Source: Streptomyces sp. NBC_00224 (GTDB lineage: Bacteria > Actinomycetota > Actinomycetes > Streptomycetales > Streptomycetaceae). Taken from it: a DNA stretch of 64,000 nucleotides. The DNA lies in NCBI RefSeq assembly GCF_041435195.1, contig NZ_CP108106.1, forward strand, positions 8,073,001 through 8,137,000, written 5' to 3'. Both the position numbers and the translations under genes were made by a program. Of the stretch, positions 16,159 through 24,436 are shown piece after piece. Each line of letters begins with the position of its first letter. Position 1 is the first letter of the stretch. The notes beneath the pieces are model-generated. The model saw only the letters and a list, made by a program, of their open reading frames with translations. It did not search any database and had not been told where the DNA came from.

Positions 16159-18060
16159 TCATGGGGAGGCCGACGGGCGCCGCAGCCGCCTGCGCGGACG
16201 GGGCGGGGTGGCCCACCGGCTGTTCTGGACGGCGATCGCCTCCTGGACGGTGGCGGCCAGTCCGGCGCGCGTGCACGCCGGGCCGTCGGTATCGAGGTGG
16301 TGCCGGAGGGTCCGCCGCAGCTGAGCCGCGGGGTCGTGGGCCGCGCTCGCGGGCCGGGTCGGCAGGCGCAGTACGGCGGCGACGGCCGCGGACAGCCCGG
16401 GCGCTTCGCCGCACACGACGTGCCGGATGGACGCCAGGCCGCGGGAGTGCAGCCCGGTGAGGAGACGGGACCAGGAGGCGGAGGCGTCGGAGCCCGCCAG
16501 CTCGAAGCCGATGACCTCGCGGCGCCCGCGCGCGCCGACCCTGATCGCGGTGAGGATCTGTACGGCCCCGTAACCATGGCTGCCGTGGACGACGACGGGC
16601 AGGGTGTCCAGTCGTAGGAACGCTGTACGGCGTGGGCGCTGACGGCGCGGGAGACCGGCTGCAGGGGCGAGGGCAGCCGCGGAGATGGCGGCGAGGAAGA
16701 GGACGCCCGTGGTCAGGAGGGTCGTCGTGTGCAGTGCGGAGGCGTAGTCGGCTGCGGCCGTTGCCGCGCCGGTGGCGTGGCCGGATCCGGCCGACGGCGT
16801 GGCGGCTGAGGTGGTCTGACGGGTGATCAGAGCTCCGACGGCGGCGCCGCCGAGGATGCCGCCGATCTGACGGCTGGTGTTGAGCACGCCGGAGGCGGGA
16901 CCGGCGTGCCGGCTGTCGACCGCGGCCATCGCGAGGGTGGTGAGCGGGGCCAGCGCGGCGCCGATGCCGAGGTCCGCCAGGAGCATCGCGGGCAGCAGCT
17001 CCCACGGGTCCATCCCCGGCCGGGCCTGCGATCCCAGCAGAGCGAGTCCGTACGCGTAGGTCAGCAGGCCGCCGATGACGAGGGGTTTGCCGCCGATGCG
17101 GTCGGCGAGGCGGCCGGAGACGTGCGCGGCCGCCGCGGCGGCCAGCGGGGTGGGGGCGGTCAGGAGGGCGGATTGCAGCGCGGTGCGGCCGAGCTGCTGT
17201 TGCAGGAAGAGCGCGATGGGGGTGGCACTGCCGATGACCGCGAAGTGCAGGGCGGCGCCGATGCCGTTGGCCAGGACGAAGTCGCGGCGGGCGAACAGTG
17301 TGCGGGGAAGCAGCGGGGACCGGGTGTCGCACCGCTGCTGCACGAAGAACAGGACCAGGCACCCGAGTCCCGCGCAGAGCGCCTGCCCGCGCAGGGGGTG
17401 GCCGGTGCCCAGCAGGGCGAACGTGAGGGAGGTGAGTCCGACGGTCACCAGGGCCACACCGAGCGGGTCGGCTCCTCGACGGCCGCTCGGTGGTGGCGCG
17501 GGCAGCAGTACGAAGGACAGGACCAGCACGGCGATTCCGGCGGGAACGTTGATCGCGAAGATCCACTGCCAGCCGATCCCGGTCACCAGCAGACCGCCGA
17601 GCAGGGGACCGGCGACGATCGACAGGCCCATCACGCTGGTGAGCGCGCCGAAGGCCGCCCCTCGGCGGTGGGAGGGAAACAGGACGGCGACGAACGCGCC
17701 GATCTGCGGGGTGACGAGCGCCGCCCCCAGTCCTTGGAGCGCTCGCCAGGCCAGGAGTTGGCCGATGCTCCCGGCGCAGCCGCACAGGGCCGAGGAGAGG
17801 GTGAAGAGGGCGAGTCCCGTGAGGTGGATCCGTTTGGGGCCGTAGCGGGTGCCGAGCCGCCCGGCCGGGATCATGAACACGGCGTAGCTGATCAAGTAGG
17901 CGTTGACGACCCAGAGGACGTGGTCCAGGTCCGTGGCCAGGCCGTGCATCATCGCCGGAAGGGCCACGTGCACGATCGTCGTGTCGAGCACGGTCATGAA
18001 GAGGCCCGTACCGAGGACGCTCAGCGCGACCCAGGGCGCCCGGCCGTGGACTTGCTCCAT
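16159..18060 (-). CDS. DHA2-type MFS exporter with a C-terminal Mutator-transposase-like domain
   Basis: A 633-aa protein. Residues ~8-465 form a 14-helix EmrB/QacA exporter with VLDTTIVHVALPAM in the first helix, GRLGTRYGPKR in the first loop and GPLLGGLL in the motif-C region. From residue 480 (nt 16623 downward) the sequence stops looking like a transporter: LDTLPVVV, then GRREVIGFELAGSDASASWS, LHSRGLASIRHVVCGEAPGL and SAAVAAVL. This follows the IS256-type transposase core in order. The first catalytic Asp (in LDTL) is kept, but the second (normally SDAHKG) is Gly-Glu here, so no transposase activity is expected. A charged tail follows. ATG 18060 is preferred to GTG 18063 by spacing from AGGAG. 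It is in the polyketide operon, so product export is likely. Confidence 0.88.
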   Translation of the reverse strand: MEQVHGRAPWVALSVLGTGLFMTVLDTTIVHVALPAMMHGLATDLDHVLWVVNAYLISYAVFMIPAGRLGTRYGPKRIHLTGLALFTLSSALCGCAGSIGQLLAWRALQGLGAALVTPQIGAFVAVLFPSHRRGAAFGALTSVMGLSIVAGPLLGGLLVTGIGWQWIFAINVPAGIAVLVLSFVLLPAPPPSGRRGADPLGVALVTVGLTSLTFALLGTGHPLRGQALCAGLGCLVLFFVQQRCDTRSPLLPRTLFARRDFVLANGIGAALHFAVIGSATPIALFLQQQLGRTALQSALLTAPTPLAAAAAAHVSGRLADRIGGKPLVIGGLLTYAYGLALLGSQARPGMDPWELLPAMLLADLGIGAALAPLTTLAMAAVDSRHAGPASGVLNTSRQIGGILGGAAVGALITRQTTSAATPSAGSGHATGAATAAADYASALHTTTLLTTGVLFLAAISAAALAPAAGLPRRQRPRRTAFLRLDTLPVVVHGSHGYGAVQILTAIRVGARGRREVIGFELAGSDASASWSRLLTGLHSRGLASIRHVVCGEAPGLSAAVAAVLRLPTRPASAAHDPAAQLRRTLRHHLDTDGPACTRAGLAATVQEAIAVQNSRWATPPRPRRRLRRPSASP

Positions 18061-18082
18061 CACGACTCCTTGCAGAGAGGTG

Positions 18083-18841
18083 TCACAGGGCGGTGAAGCC
18101 GCCGTCGACGACGATTTCGGTGCCGGTGATGAAGGACGCGCTGTCGCAGGCCAGGAACCGCACCGCGGCCGCCACTTCGTCCGGGCGCGCCGGTCGGCGC
18201 AGCGGGGTGCGCGCGGTGACGTCGGTGATGAACTCCTGCGGTGCGGCGGCCGTCATGGGGGTGGCGACCATGCCGGGGGAGACGGTGTTGACCCGTATGC
18301 CGTCGGGAGCCAGCTCGATGGCCGCCGCGCGGGTCATGGCCCGCACGGCGCCCTTGGCGGCGTGGTAGGCGAAGGAGGCGCCCGAGCCGACCATGCCGTA
18401 GATGGAGCTCACGTTGACGATGGCGCCGCCCCCGGCCGACCGCAGACAGGGGGCGGCGGCTCGCATGCCCAGCCAGGCACCGCGCTGGCAGGTGTCCACC
18501 ACGCGGTCCCACTCCGAGGCGGTGCAACTCTCCAGCCCGTGGATGCCGAGCGTGCCGGCGTTGTTGACCAGTACGTCGAGATGGCCGAAGCGGCGTCGGG
18601 CGAACCGGGTCACCCGCTGCCAGGAGTCGGGGTCGGTCACGTCGAGCACGTGTCCCACCGCGTTGCCCGTGGTGGGGCCGCCGTTGAGCTTGCTCGCCGC
18701 CGCTCGGCAGGCGTCGCCGTCCAGGTCCGTGACCACCACGCCCATGCCCTCGTCGAGCAGGGCCCGGGTCACGGCCTGTCCGATGCCGCCGAGCGCCCCG
18801 GTGACCAGCGCCACCCGGCCGTACGGTCGGTGCGCGTCCAT
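18083..18841 (-). CDS. SDR-family oxidoreductase (FabG-like)
   Basis: A 252-aa NAD(P)-dependent short-chain dehydrogenase. The cofactor loop is TGALGGIG, the structural motif NNAG is present, and the catalytic Ser-Tyr-Lys set is seen in NVSSIYG and YHAAK. The C-terminal GTEIVVDGG is typical of beta-ketoacyl-ACP reductase-like SDRs. The start overlaps the stop of the upstream PPTase-like gene (TGATG), with GGGGAG ahead. It is the second ketoreductase-type gene of the operon, beside the one at 23690, and may act at a different chain position or in tailoring. Confidence 0.9.
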   Translation of the reverse strand: MDAHRPYGRVALVTGALGGIGQAVTRALLDEGMGVVVTDLDGDACRAAASKLNGGPTTGNAVGHVLDVTDPDSWQRVTRFARRRFGHLDVLVNNAGTLGIHGLESCTASEWDRVVDTCQRGAWLGMRAAAPCLRSAGGGAIVNVSSIYGMVGSGASFAYHAAKGAVRAMTRAAAIELAPDGIRVNTVSPGMVATPMTAAAPQEFITDVTARTPLRRPARPDEVAAAVRFLACDSASFITGTEIVVDGGFTAL

Positions 18842-19224
18842 CACCGCTCCCCGTCGGCGGGGAACCAGGCGAGGGCCGCCGCGTACCCCCGAGCGTGTGT
18901 CAGCGAGACCCGGGGTGTCGCCAGGCCGTGCTCGCCCATCCAGCGCGCGAGTTCACCATGGACGCGCAGGACGGGGGCCTCGTCCGAGCGGCGCCGGATC
19001 TCCATGTCCTGCCAGGGCGGCGGGCCCGGCCAGCCAAGGAGGCGCGCGACCGCCTCCTTGGCGGCCTTGCGGGCGGACAGGTGCTCCTCGGCGCGGGCCA
19101 GGGAGAGCGCGTAGGCGCGTTCGGCGCCGGTCAGCCAGTCGCACCAGCGGGGATCGTGCCGCTCGGGGCAGTGCTGCGGCGGGCTGATGCGTACGACCGG
19201 CCCTGCCGTGCCGGGGGGATTCAT
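18841..19224 (-). CDS. AcpS-like phosphopantetheinyl transferase, lacking the N-terminal metal motif
   Basis: A 127-aa protein with the middle and C-terminal parts of holo-ACP synthase: LTGAERAYAL, SARKAAKEAVARLLG (with the Mg-binding Glu of KEA), WQDMEIRR, LRVHGELARW and RVSLTHARGYAAALAWF. The usual start (G-I/L-D-hydrophobic, with a metal-binding Asp) is replaced by PVVRISPPQHC. ATG 19224 overlaps the KS gene's stop and follows AGGAGG. A second AcpS-like gene in the same operon (25416) has the opposite set of motifs. It may activate the operon's ACP alone or as a partner subunit. Confidence 0.75.
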   Translation of the reverse strand: MNPPGTAGPVVRISPPQHCPERHDPRWCDWLTGAERAYALSLARAEEHLSARKAAKEAVARLLGWPGPPPWQDMEIRRRSDEAPVLRVHGELARWMGEHGLATPRVSLTHARGYAAALAWFPADGER

Positions 19225-21686
19225 GCCGCCTCCTGTGACGTGGCCGCCTCGTGCCAGGGGGCGAGGACGAGCGAGACGTAGGTGCCTCCCCAGTTGGCGG
19301 CCGTCACGACGCACGCCTTGCCGCCGGTGTGAGGGGCGGAGTCGAGATACGGGCGCACCCCGTCGAGGGGGTGGGAGAGGCTCGGGACGGAGGGGCTCCA
19401 GCCGGTGCGCAGGGTCTCGGTGGCGCAGACGGCCGACATCAGCGCCGAGGTGCTGGGCACGTGTCCCGTGTACGGGCTGAGGTTGCTCAGGCGGACCGTG
19501 CCCGGCTCCCACACCTGAGCGATCGCGGCCGCCTCGGCGCGGTCGATCGCGGCCGTGCCGCGGGCGTCGCCGAAGACCGTGCCCACGTCCGAGGCCGGCA
19601 CGCCGCCGTCGGCCAGGGCCCGCCGGAAGCTCTCCGCCCAGGCCTCGCCCGAGGGGTCGTTGCCCGCGACGCGATGGCCGTCGCTGGTGATGGCGTGCCC
19701 CTTCACCTCGGCGAGGATGGTCGCGCCCCGGGCCAGCGCGTGCTCCAGGGACTCGACGACCAGGGCCGTGCTGCCGGCCCCGAGGGCGGCGCCGGTGGGG
19801 GTGGCGCTGTAGGGACGGGGGCTGTCCTCGGCGAGCAGGCCGACGCGGTCGAACCCGAAGTGCAGCAGCGGGGTGAGTTCGTCGGCGCTGACGGCGAGCA
19901 TGACGTCCGCCTCGCCCCGGCGGATGAGGTCGGCTGCGTAGCCCAGGCCGCTGAGCCCGGAGGCGCAGCCGGTGGCGAGGGTGGAGAGCGGGCCGCGGAT
20001 CTGGAGGGCGAGGCAGGCGTGTCCGGCGGCGGCGTTCATCACCGAGTTGGGGAACAGCCGGGGGTTGACGCGATGGGGGCCCTGGGTGCCGATGGTCTCG
20101 CTGAGCTGCTCCACGGTCTCGACCGGTCCGCTGAACGTGCCGAAGACCATGCCGATCCGGGCCGCCTCCGCCTTGGTGACGCGCAGTCCGGCGTCGTCGA
20201 GGGCCAGTCGGCTCGCGGCGAGGGTGAGCAGGCCGATCTGGTCCAGTCGGCGGGCGTAGGCGCGGTCGACGTGGCGGCGGCACTCGGTGGTGTCGACCTC
20301 GGCGGCCAGGCCCGTACGGGAGAGGCTCAGGTCGTTCAGCCGGGCCGGACCCACTCCGGTGCGGCCTTCCCTGAGTGCGTCGAGGAACACCTGGCGGCCG
20401 CTGCCGAGCGCGGTCACCGGCCCCGCGCCGGTGATGACGACGCGGTGGGCGGCGGGGGTGCGCGGCGGGGCGGGGCGGCGGCCCAGGACCAGGGAGCAGT
20501 TGTTGCCCCCGAACGCGAAGGAGTTGGAGACCACCACGTTCAGTTCCTGCGGCCGGGACCGGTTGGGAACGATGTCGCGGGGCAGTTCGCGGGTCTCGTC
20601 GACGTTGACCGTGGGCGGCAGCACGCCGTCGCGCAGCGCCATCACACAGGTGGCCGCCTCCATGGCCCCGGCGGCGCCGAGCATATGGCCCACCTGGGAC
20701 TTGGTGCTGCTCATCGGGGCGGCGGTACGGCCCGCGAACAGGGCGTCCACGGCCTTGGTCTCGGCGCTGTCGTTGGTCGGCGTGCCGGTGCCGTGGCCGT
20801 TGACGTAGTCGATGTGCTCGGGACCCAGGGCGGCCTGGGCCAGGCCCGCGCGCATCGCTCGGCTGGCCCCGTCGCCCGCCGGGTCGGGGGCGGTGGCGTG
20901 GTAGGCGTCACTGGTGAGGGCGTAGCCCAGGAAGTAGCTGAGGATGTCGGCGCCGCGCCTGCGGGCGTACGACTCCGATTCGAGCACCAGGAAGGCCGCG
21001 CCCTCGCCGAGGTTGAGGCCGGTGCTGCGGGAGTAGGGGGCGCAGGGTTCGGAGTCCAGCGCGTTGAGGCTGTCGAAGCCGGCGAGCGAGAGGATGTCGA
21101 GCACGTCCACTCCGCCCGCGATCATCACGTCCGCGCGGCCCTCGCGGATCGCGTCGGCCGCGAATCCGATGGAGTTGGAGCCGGCGGCGCAGGCGTTGGA
21201 GATCACCACCTTGGGCCCCTTGAACCGGAACGCGATGCTTAGCGCGTCCGCCGAGGTGTACAGGGGGTAGTTGAAGAGCAGGTCGGCGCGCGTCGACTCG
21301 GGGCCGCCGCGCAGCAGTTCCCAGTGGAACTGCTCACCGTGGTCCAGGCCGCCCACGGAGGTGCCCACCGCGATACCCATGCGGTACGGATCATGGTCGT
21401 CCTGCGGCAGTCCCGCACTGTCGACCGCCTCCTGGGCGGCGGTCAGGGCGAGGGAGGTCGCCCGGTCGACGCGTCCGCGCAGCCGTGGGTGGGAGGAGGG
21501 GAGCGAGGCCGCCTCTCCCGTGTACTGGCAGCTGAGCGCCGACACGTCGAGGCGCTGGGTCTTGGCGATGCCGCTCTGGCCGGCGCGGATCCCGCGCCAG
21601 ACGTGCTGCGCACCGTTGCCCAGCGCACAGCTGAGGCCGATTCCGGTGATGGCCACGCCTTCGAGGCGGTGGTTGCTGAGGCTCAT
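19221..21686 (-). CDS. Ketosynthase fused to a chain-length-factor-like ketosynthase
   Basis: An 821-aa protein holding two KAS-II folds. KS1 (1-~410) has the full Cys-His-His set: SNACAAGSNS, NGHGTGTPTND and KSQVGHMLGAAG. KS2 (~420-810) keeps a Cys in ATGCASGLSG and a GH in YTGHVPSTS, but the first His is lost (FGDARGTAAID) and the Lys before the second His is replaced. KS2 therefore looks like a chain-length factor, yet it lacks the Gln that usually replaces the Cys. In typical type II systems the two are separate genes. The pair would extend a malonyl-derived chain on the ACP at 23319. It is translationally coupled to the downstream PPTase-like gene. Confidence 0.93.
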   Translation of the reverse strand: MSLSNHRLEGVAITGIGLSCALGNGAQHVWRGIRAGQSGIAKTQRLDVSALSCQYTGEAASLPSSHPRLRGRVDRATSLALTAAQEAVDSAGLPQDDHDPYRMGIAVGTSVGGLDHGEQFHWELLRGGPESTRADLLFNYPLYTSADALSIAFRFKGPKVVISNACAAGSNSIGFAADAIREGRADVMIAGGVDVLDILSLAGFDSLNALDSEPCAPYSRSTGLNLGEGAAFLVLESESYARRRGADILSYFLGYALTSDAYHATAPDPAGDGASRAMRAGLAQAALGPEHIDYVNGHGTGTPTNDSAETKAVDALFAGRTAAPMSSTKSQVGHMLGAAGAMEAATCVMALRDGVLPPTVNVDETRELPRDIVPNRSRPQELNVVVSNSFAFGGNNCSLVLGRRPAPPRTPAAHRVVITGAGPVTALGSGRQVFLDALREGRTGVGPARLNDLSLSRTGLAAEVDTTECRRHVDRAYARRLDQIGLLTLAASRLALDDAGLRVTKAEAARIGMVFGTFSGPVETVEQLSETIGTQGPHRVNPRLFPNSVMNAAAGHACLALQIRGPLSTLATGCASGLSGLGYAADLIRRGEADVMLAVSADELTPLLHFGFDRVGLLAEDSPRPYSATPTGAALGAGSTALVVESLEHALARGATILAEVKGHAITSDGHRVAGNDPSGEAWAESFRRALADGGVPASDVGTVFGDARGTAAIDRAEAAAIAQVWEPGTVRLSNLSPYTGHVPSTSALMSAVCATETLRTGWSPSVPSLSHPLDGVRPYLDSAPHTGGKACVVTAANWGGTYVSLVLAPWHEAATSQEAA

Positions 21687-21767
21687 GACTTCTCCTTGCG
21701 TGCCGAGGGGTGTGTGCCGAGGGCTCGGCGTGCTCGTGAGCGGAGGGCGCCGCGGCGGGGGCGGGGC

Positions 21768-21783
21768 GGGCGGGCGCCCGCCC
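21768..21783 (-). promoter_or_regulatory. GC-only hairpin inside the polyketide operon
   Basis: GGGCGGGC is followed directly by its complement GCCCGCCC, 12 bp past the GcvT-like gene's stop and before the KS gene. It may stall or attenuate transcription within the operon. The sequence is so GC-rich that chance is a real alternative. Confidence 0.3.
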
Positions 21784-21794
21784 CGCGTGCCGGG

Positions 21795-22793
21795 TCAGTC
21801 CAGCGAGACGTCGAGGCTGGTGGCGGTGAGGAAGGGGGCGGATATGGTGCGCAGCGCGGTGCCGCCGTCGGCGAGGGCGAACTCCTGACCCGAGGCGGCC
21901 ACCGCCGCGTCGACCTGGGCGGTGCCGATCACCCTGTTGAGGCGGGGGGACCAGACGGCGTGGGTGACCACGCCCACCGCCGCGTCGCTCGCCGTCAGGG
22001 CGGTGCCGCGCGCGGGGCGGTCGGTCATCTGCTCGGCGCCCACCCAGCACACCGGCCGGCGCGGCTGGTCCGCGGCGCCGGCGGGCTCCTTGCCGGGCTC
22101 GATCATCCACTGGAGACCGAGGTCGGACGCGGTGGCCCGGCCGTCCGCGGCCTCGTGCTCCACGCTGGCGAAGCGGACTTCCATGCGGCACACGTCGACT
22201 GCGTCCTTGCCGCACTCCACGGCGCCCAGCGCGGTGAACTCGGCCCGCAGTTCCTCCCCGGCACCGGCAGGGGCGAAGAACTTGTAGCCGTACTCACCGG
22301 TCACGCCGGTGCGCGAGACGGTCAGCGGCCGGCCGTCGTGGTCGGCGGTGACGAAGCTGCGGTATCCCATGGAGGCCACCGGGAAGGGGAGGTACTTCTG
22401 CGCGATGCGGAAGGACGCGGGTCCCTCGACGGCCAGCACGTCGTACTCGGCGCTCACGTCCTGCACGGTGGTGTCCGGGGCGAGGGCGCCGCGAGCGAGG
22501 AGGTGCTCGGTGGCCTCGCTGGCCTGCGCCGGCCAGATCTCCACCAGGTAGTGGCCGGCGTGGCAGTGGACGAGCACTTCGGACAGGAGCGTGCCGTCGG
22601 AGCGCAGCAGCAGCGCGGTCATGCTCTGGCCCTCAAGGAGGAACTCGACGCCACGGGTGGCCACTTGGCCGAGGAAGTCGGTGGCTCCGGAGCCGGACAC
22701 CCGCACCAGGCCGATGTCCGTGTAATCGAGCAGCCCGCACGACTCCCGCAGTACGGCGTACTCGTCGTGGGTGTTGGTGTATGCGGTCTTCAT
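21795..22793 (-). CDS. GcvT-like (aminomethyltransferase-family) folate-binding protein
   Basis: A 332-aa protein of the GcvT/YgfZ/demethylase superfamily. Family features include EYAVLRESCGLLDYTDIGLVRVSG near the start, the tetrahydrofolate-site region SRTGVTGEYGYKFF (~180-195), GKDAVDVCRMEVRFASVEHE and a C-terminal beta-barrel. Members move one-carbon units between folate and amines or O-methyl groups. GcvT proper would sit with gcvH and gcvP, which are absent. Its place between FabZ and KS genes implies a one-carbon step on the product or a building block. ATG 22793 is preceded by AGGAGAATCC. Confidence 0.85.
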   Translation of the reverse strand: MKTAYTNTHDEYAVLRESCGLLDYTDIGLVRVSGSGATDFLGQVATRGVEFLLEGQSMTALLLRSDGTLLSEVLVHCHAGHYLVEIWPAQASEATEHLLARGALAPDTTVQDVSAEYDVLAVEGPASFRIAQKYLPFPVASMGYRSFVTADHDGRPLTVSRTGVTGEYGYKFFAPAGAGEELRAEFTALGAVECGKDAVDVCRMEVRFASVEHEAADGRATASDLGLQWMIEPGKEPAGAADQPRRPVCWVGAEQMTDRPARGTALTASDAAVGVVTHAVWSPRLNRVIGTAQVDAAVAASGQEFALADGGTALRTISAPFLTATSLDVSLD

Positions 22794-22830
22794 GGATTCT
22801 CCTGGTGAAGTAAGGGGTGGCGGAGGGGGA

Positions 22831-23322
22831 TCAGGCGTCGCGTTCGGTGACGGCCAGGCGGGCGGTGAGCACCGTGTCGCGGCCGACGGACGCCTGGCCG
22901 GTGACCGAGATGAGCCCGCCGACGCGGGGGCCGCTCTGGAGGCGGAAGACCACCTGGTCGCCGGGGACGACGGGCTTGAGGAACTTCGCCTGGCGGATCT
23001 CGGCGAGGTAGCCGACGCGCTCGGCGACGTCGCCGACGATCTCGCCGGTGGCGCGCAGGGCTCCCGCGGTGCCGTAGACGACGGCGGCGAGCTGGGCCAC
23101 GCATTCCACCAGCAGGACGCCGGGGTAGATCATGCGTCCGGGGAAGTGTCCGGCCAGCACGGCGTCGGACGAGGTGATGTTCTTGATCGCTTCGGCGCTC
23201 GTGCCCGGTTGCAGGGCGGTGACCCGGTCGAGCAGGAAGAACGGGTGGCGGTGGGGCAGCAGCCGGGCGATGTCGTCGGCGCTCAGGACTGCGCCGGGCG
23301 CCGCTGTGGAGTGGTCGGTCAT
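22831..23322 (-). CDS. FabZ-like 3-hydroxyacyl-ACP dehydratase
   Basis: A 163-aa hotdog dehydratase. It shows LPHRHPFFLLDRV near the start and the central helix AGHFPGRMIYPGVLLVECVAQ, with the catalytic His (HFPG) and Glu (VE) conserved as in FabZ. It removes water from 3-hydroxyacyl-ACP to give the trans-2-enoyl chain. No enoyl reductase gene is in the operon, so double bonds would be retained and a polyene-like chain is likely. Its ATG overlaps the ACP stop (ATGA). Confidence 0.93.
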   Translation of the reverse strand: MTDHSTAAPGAVLSADDIARLLPHRHPFFLLDRVTALQPGTSAEAIKNITSSDAVLAGHFPGRMIYPGVLLVECVAQLAAVVYGTAGALRATGEIVGDVAERVGYLAEIRQAKFLKPVVPGDQVVFRLQSGPRVGGLISVTGQASVGRDTVLTARLAVTERDA

Positions 23323-23606
23323 GACTGCTCCGCCTGGATGTGGTCGAGCAGGCGGTTGAGCGAGAGCAGGCTGTGGGTGTCGTCGTCGGTGATGACGACA
23401 CCGAAGGTGTCCTCGACGGCCATCGCGAGTTCGAGGGTGTCGATCGAGTCGAGCTCCAGGCCGCGTCCGAACAGCGGCTGGTCGTCGCCGATGGCCGCCG
23501 GATCGACGTCGAGCGCCAGCCGGTCCACCAGAAGTGTCTTGACCTCCAGCGCCAGCTCGTGCCGTCGTGCGGCGTGGGTGGTGGCTTCTTCCAGGGACAT
23601 GACCAT
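23319..23606 (-). CDS. Acyl carrier protein
   Basis: A 95-aa ACP. The phosphopantetheine serine lies in LELDSIDTLELAMAVED (~55), a slight variant of the DSL/DSI motif. The segment DDQPLFGRGLELDS precedes it. ATG 23606 follows AAGGAG with an 8-base spacer; the alternative ATG at 23600 is two codons in. It is the only carrier protein visible in the window and would hold the growing chain for the KS-CLF fusion, SDR and FabZ proteins. Confidence 0.92.
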   Translation of the reverse strand: MVMSLEEATTHAARRHELALEVKTLLVDRLALDVDPAAIGDDQPLFGRGLELDSIDTLELAMAVEDTFGVVITDDDTHSLLSLNRLLDHIQAEQS

Positions 23607-23689
23607 GAGGTGTCTCCTTTTTCGGTGAGGCGGGTGTGAGGGTGGGGGGTGTGGTGTGGGCGGGGGATCGTCGGTGGGCGGACCGCTGG

Positions 23690-24436
23690 TCAGCTGATGA
23701 GTCCGCCGTCGACGACGAGTGAGGTGCCGGTGATGTACGAGGCGGTGTCGCCGAGCAGGAACCGCACGGCGGAACCCACCTCCTCGGGGCGGCCGATGCG
23801 GCCCAGGGGGATGCCGTTGAGGCTCTCCGTGAGCCGGTCGGGCGGCATCTGCCGGGTCATCGCCGTGTCCACGAAACCGGGGACCACGGCATTGACCCGT
23901 ACGCCGTAGCCGCCGAGTTCCTTGGCCATCGACTTGACCATCGCGAGTACTCCCGCTTTGGAGGCCGCGTAGTTGGCCTGGCCTGCGGGCGGGTTGAAGG
24001 CGCTGGTGGAGCAGATGGTGACGATGGATCCGCTGCGGCGGCTCGCCATCATCCGGCCGGCGGCCCGGCAGCACAGGAAGGCGCCGGTGAGGTTGGTGTC
24101 GATCACCTGCCGCCACTTGGCCTCGCCCATCATGACCGCGTAGCCGTCCTGGGTGATGCCGGCGTTGTTGACCAGGGCGTCGAGGCGGCCGTGCCGGCGG
24201 CGGATATCGCGGTACATCCCGTCCACCTCGTCCGGCCGGGAGATGTCGGCCCGGACGAGTTCGGCGTCCGGCCGTATGGACTGCACGGTGCGCAGGGCGG
24301 CCTGGGCCTGTTCGGGGTTGCCGCGGTGGTTGAGGAGGACGGTGGCGCCCGCGCGGGCCAGGTCGGTCGCGACGGCGAGTCCGATCCCCTTGGTGGCCCC
24401 GGTGACGAGCGCGATGCGTCCTTCGAGTTCGGTCAC
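23690..24436 (-). CDS. 3-oxoacyl-ACP reductase (FabG-like SDR)
   Basis: A 248-aa NADPH-type short-chain reductase. It shows TGATKGIG (cofactor loop), NNAGITQDG, Ser in ICSTSAF, YAASK, and the C-terminal ITGTSLVVDGG. NNAGITxD is typical of true FabG proteins, so this is the better candidate of the two SDRs for the cyclic ketoreduction step. GTG 24436 overlaps the malonyltransferase stop (GTGA). Confidence 0.93.
   Translation of the reverse strand: MTELEGRIALVTGATKGIGLAVATDLARAGATVLLNHRGNPEQAQAALRTVQSIRPDAELVRADISRPDEVDGMYRDIRRRHGRLDALVNNAGITQDGYAVMMGEAKWRQVIDTNLTGAFLCCRAAGRMMASRRSGSIVTICSTSAFNPPAGQANYAASKAGVLAMVKSMAKELGGYGVRVNAVVPGFVDTAMTRQMPPDRLTESLNGIPLGRIGRPEEVGSAVRFLLGDTASYITGTSLVVDGGLIS

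Noticed and set aside
16369..16623. A separate IS256 insertion sequence or transposase pseudogene
   Set aside because: The transposase-like segment is in frame with the exporter. I see no terminal inverted repeats or target duplication, and the catalytic set is incomplete.
14876..17785. A 969-codon minus-strand frame suggesting an acyltransferase with a long N-terminal extension
   Set aside because: The extension overlaps the MFS gene in another frame. The acyltransferase starts at 16051 with a ribosome site.
19251..21242. A 663-codon plus-strand frame
   Set aside because: It is antisense to the KS-CLF gene, which carries intact catalytic motifs; the opposite frame has no recognisable domain.
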